A DNA stretch of 8,170 bases from Aquificaceae bacterium (GTDB taxonomy: Bacteria > Aquificota > Aquificia > Aquificales > Aquificaceae), in the NCBI GenBank assembly GCA_025057715.1, contig JANWVD010000028.1:1-8170 (forward strand), in the 5' to 3' direction. The position numbers and the translations under genes are program-made. A model generated the notes under the pieces. The model was not told the DNA's origin. It ran no database searches and saw nothing but the letters and a program-made list of their open reading frames with translations. Shown in pieces: positions 6,245-8,170 of the stretch; within the stretch, counting starts at the first letter, position 1; every line of letters begins with the position of its first letter.

Positions 6245-7861
6245 CTAAGGGGGAGTTTGCGCCGAAGGCGCGTTTTTGATTATATCCTGAAGAGCAAAAA
6301 TGGGGATTTCACTCAGCTTTGAGTAGTCCCTTATGGCTTCAAGCATCGCGTAAGCCCCTCTTAAGGTTGTAGTGTAAGGTATTCTATAGAAAATAGCAAG
6401 CTGGCGAATCCTTTTAGCGTCGCTTCGCTCCCTTTTGCCAGAGGGGGTGTTGATAATGAGATTTAGCTCCTGGTTTTTTATAAGGTCAAGGGCGTTTGGA
6501 TTGCCCTCAGAGAGCTTAGAAACTGGCTTTGAGAGAATTGAGTGTCTTTTTAGAAATTCGTGGGTCCCTTCGGTGGCGTATATTTCAAAGCCAAGGCTTA
6601 TAAGCCCAAGGCAGAGCTCTATGGCTTTTGGCTTATCATCGTCTGATAAACTTACAAAGACCTTGCCCTTTAGCGGAAGTTTGTTACCAGCGGCTAATTG
6701 GGCTTTATAGTAGGCTATGCCAAAGGTTTTGCCAAAGGCCATTACCTCACCTGTTGAGCGCATCTCAGGTCCAAGAAGCGGGTCTTCTTCGGGGAATCTC
6801 TCCCAAGGGAATACGACCTCCTTTACGGCAAAGAGGTCATGCTCTTTTGGTAAAAAGTCGCTTCCTATGTGGGCATTACTTAGGTTTTTGAAAACCTCGG
6901 GAAGTTGGGATTTTAAGCTCATTCCAACGCCAACGAGGGCCGAGATTTTAGCAAGCGGGTAGCCTATTGCTTTGCTAACAAATGGAATGGTGCGCGAAGA
7001 GCGGGGGTTTGCTTCAAGAATGTAAATCTCACCGTCTTTTAGCGCAAACTGGACGTTTAAAAGCCCTACAACATCTAAAGCTTTTGCAAGAGCTTTCGTT
7101 TGGGTCTTTATTTGGTTTATAAGCTCTTCCTGAATCGTATATGGGGGGATGCTGGCTGCGCTATCGCCTGAGTGGATGCCGGCTTCTTCAATGTGTTCCA
7201 TAACCCCGCCTATGAGGCAATCCTCGCCGTCTGAAATGGCATCAACATCGAGCTCTACGCTGTTTGATAAAAACTCGTCAATTAAGATTGGTCTTTGCTC
7301 GCTTACCTCGACTGCCTCTTTAAGGTAGTGAGAGAGTTCTTCTGAATCATGGATTATCCTCATGGCACGCCCGCCAAGGACGTATGAGGGACGAACCAAG
7401 ATAGGAAAGCCCACCTCGTTTGCGCATCTGATGGCTTCATCGAGGTTTTTTGCCGTTTTGCTCCTTGGTTGACGAAAGCCCAAAGACTCAATAAGGTTTT
7501 TAAAGAGAGCTCTATCTTCTGCCAGGTCTATGCTTGAGGGCTTTGTGCCAAGGATGTTTACGCCGTTTCTTTCAAGCTCTAAGGCAAGCTTTAGCGGGGT
7601 TTGACCGCCAAATTGGATAAAAACGCCGTCGGGGGATTCTCTTCTTATGATATCTAAAACCCTCTCAATCGTTATTGGCTCAAAATAGAGTCTATCAGAG
7701 ATGTCAAAATCCGTCGAGACCGTTTCTGGGTTGCAATTAAGCATGATGGTTTTTATCCCAATTTCTTTCAAAGCAAGACTTGCATGAACACAAGCGTAGT
7801 CAAACTCTATACCCTGACCTATGCGGTTTGGGCCACTGCCTATGATAAGGACCTTTTTCAT
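6245..7861 (-). CDS. carB2: Carbamoyl-phosphate synthase large chain, C-terminal half (split CarB)
   Basis: This 538-residue protein matches only the second half of E. coli CarB. It has the pre-ATP-grasp opening IGSGPNRIGQGIEFDYACVHAS, the NCNPETVSTD block (42-51), GGQTPLKLA (85-93), the ATP-grasp RPSYVLGGRAM (157-167), the metal-binding LEANPRSSRT (282-291), GPEMRSTGEVM (364-374) and a C-terminal MGS-like allosteric domain (about 400-538). This half phosphorylates carbamate to carbamoyl phosphate for arginine and pyrimidine synthesis, and needs a separate N-terminal half (carB1) and the glutaminase CarA, neither in the window. A. aeolicus also has CarB split into two genes. I start it at the ATG at 7861, which overlaps the nuoF stop as ATGA; a GTG at 7891 would add ten residues that lie before the conserved MKKVLIIG. 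The ending NAPSAQTPP is coded across a GC hairpin. It is not a truncated relic: the half-protein is complete. Confidence 0.95.
   Translation of the reverse strand: MKKVLIIGSGPNRIGQGIEFDYACVHASLALKEIGIKTIMLNCNPETVSTDFDISDRLYFEPITIERVLDIIRRESPDGVFIQFGGQTPLKLALELERNGVNILGTKPSSIDLAEDRALFKNLIESLGFRQPRSKTAKNLDEAIRCANEVGFPILVRPSYVLGGRAMRIIHDSEELSHYLKEAVEVSEQRPILIDEFLSNSVELDVDAISDGEDCLIGGVMEHIEEAGIHSGDSAASIPPYTIQEELINQIKTQTKALAKALDVVGLLNVQFALKDGEIYILEANPRSSRTIPFVSKAIGYPLAKISALVGVGMSLKSQLPEVFKNLSNAHIGSDFLPKEHDLFAVKEVVFPWERFPEEDPLLGPEMRSTGEVMAFGKTFGIAYYKAQLAAGNKLPLKGKVFVSLSDDDKPKAIELCLGLISLGFEIYATEGTHEFLKRHSILSKPVSKLSEGNPNALDLIKNQELNLIINTPSGKRERSDAKRIRQLAIFYRIPYTTTLRGAYAMLEAIRDYSKLSEIPIFALQDIIKNAPSAQTPP
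6259..6277 (+). other. GC hairpin with T5 on the plus strand, inside the 3' end of carB2
   Basis: GCGCC (6259-6263) and GGCGC (6267-6271) form a 5-bp perfect stem with a GAA loop, followed on the plus strand by G and five T (6273-6277). On the carB2 mRNA the same bases make a hairpin with a UUC loop, about 17 nt before the start of the 73-residue gene. It could be a weak antisense terminator or could shape coupling between carB2 and the small gene. It is entirely coding sequence, so it may also be chance. Confidence 0.35.
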
Positions 7862-8170
7862 ACCATAAGGCTTTGGCGATACATTTCCCACTCAGAGGGG
7901 AATTTTTCCATACTTTGGCGAATAAGCCTTCCTGCAACTGCGCCAAGACCGCATATTGAAGTTGGCTGGATGTGTCTATTTACAAACTCAAGACCTTCCC
8001 AATCTTCAGCTGTGGCGGTTTTTGAATTTATTCGCTCTAATATTAGAGCTTGTTCGTGAGTGCCGACCCTGCAAGGGGTGCATTGCCCACAGCTTTCGTG
8101 TGCGTAAAATTGCGCAATCCAAAGACAGGCTTGGACTATGCTGTCTTCTTCCGTTAGCACTATGACAGTG
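7858..8170 (-). CDS. nuoF: NADH-quinone oxidoreductase subunit F (51-kDa, NuoF), C-terminal end (runs off right edge)
   Basis: The last 103 codons of this gene are in the window, and the frame is open through base 8170, so the FMN- and NADH-binding N-terminal part lies outside. The fragment holds the NuoF 4Fe-4S (N3) domain: YAHESCGQCTPCRVGT gives CX2CX2C, and SICGLG supplies the fourth cysteine about 40 residues later. Upstream, VIVLTEEDSIV matches the strand and linker before this domain in NuoF. NuoF is the NADH-oxidising subunit of respiratory complex I. The same domain occurs in HoxF-type NAD hydrogenases and in NAD-dependent formate dehydrogenase beta subunits, so the fragment alone does not settle which complex it serves. 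A GTG at 8160 is internal, not a start, because the conserved VIV continues upstream of it. The TGA stop overlaps the carB2 ATG. Confidence 0.88.
   Translation of the reverse strand, partial: TVIVLTEEDSIVQACLWIAQFYAHESCGQCTPCRVGTHEQALILERINSKTATAEDWEGLEFVNRHIQPTSICGLGAVAGRLIRQSMEKFPSEWEMYRQSLMV

Noticed and set aside
6245..7861. carB2 as a truncated or frameshifted full-length carB pseudogene
   Set aside because: The upstream bases encode the conserved end of NuoF, not the N-terminal CarB half. The C-terminal half is complete from pre-ATP-grasp to MGS domain, as in organisms with split CarB.
7862..7891. Longer carB2 beginning at the GTG at 7891
   Set aside because: The extra ten residues precede the conserved CarB opening and overlap nuoF deeply; the ATG in the ATGA overlap at 7861 matches the family start.
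8158..8160. GTG at 8160 as the start of a short independent 100-residue gene
   Set aside because: The conserved NuoF sequence continues in frame upstream through the window edge, so this is an internal valine codon.

Overview
The window looks like ordinary core chromosome from a thermophile-type bacterium, most probably of the phylum Aquificota. Two things suggest this. The Era GTPase reads very much like Aquifex aeolicus Era as I remember it, and the carbamoyl-phosphate synthase large chain is encoded as a separate C-terminal half, as in Aquifex. No database search was possible, so this placement is an inference. I see no mobile element, CRISPR array, toxin-antitoxin pair, phage gene or long non-coding stretch. 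The two intergenic gaps are 64 and 100 bases.

Layout from left to right. Bases 1-224 hold the N-terminal part of a minus-strand DUF2334 (polysaccharide-deacetylase-like) gene that runs off the left edge. After a 64-base gap containing a GC hairpin comes thiC (minus strand, 289-1659), the thiamine pyrimidine synthase. A 100-base divergent control region (1660-1759) follows. It carries the thiC ribosome binding site, a perfect 9-bp inverted repeat, and an extended -10 promoter that drives rightward transcription of tRNA-Val(GAC) (1760-1832) and era (1841-2737). era then meets a leftward operon head-on, and the two stop codons share a single TTAA.

The leftward operon enters from the right edge and is tightly packed: the C-terminal end of nuoF (complex I 51-kDa subunit), carB2 (C-terminal half of carbamoyl-phosphate synthase, start overlapping the nuoF stop as ATGA), a 73-residue basic protein of unknown function, lpd (dihydrolipoyl dehydrogenase, GTG start, overlapping the small gene by 23 nt), and a DUF255/YyaL-type thioredoxin-fold protein. 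The order suggests one transcript that mixes respiratory, nucleotide/arginine and 2-oxoacid or glycine metabolism with a likely redox or quality-control protein. This kind of scrambled operon is familiar from Aquificota.

I found no convincing new system. The best leads are the tRNA-Val with C instead of U at position 33 and no encoded CCA; the tRNA-era junction, which would leave era with an 8-nt leader after tRNA processing; the unassigned 73-residue protein coupled between carB2 and lpd; a roughly ten-fold excess of the palindrome GAGCTC (often AGAGCTCT) in every gene region except era; and two GC hairpins whose T-tracts point against the genes they lie in or beside.
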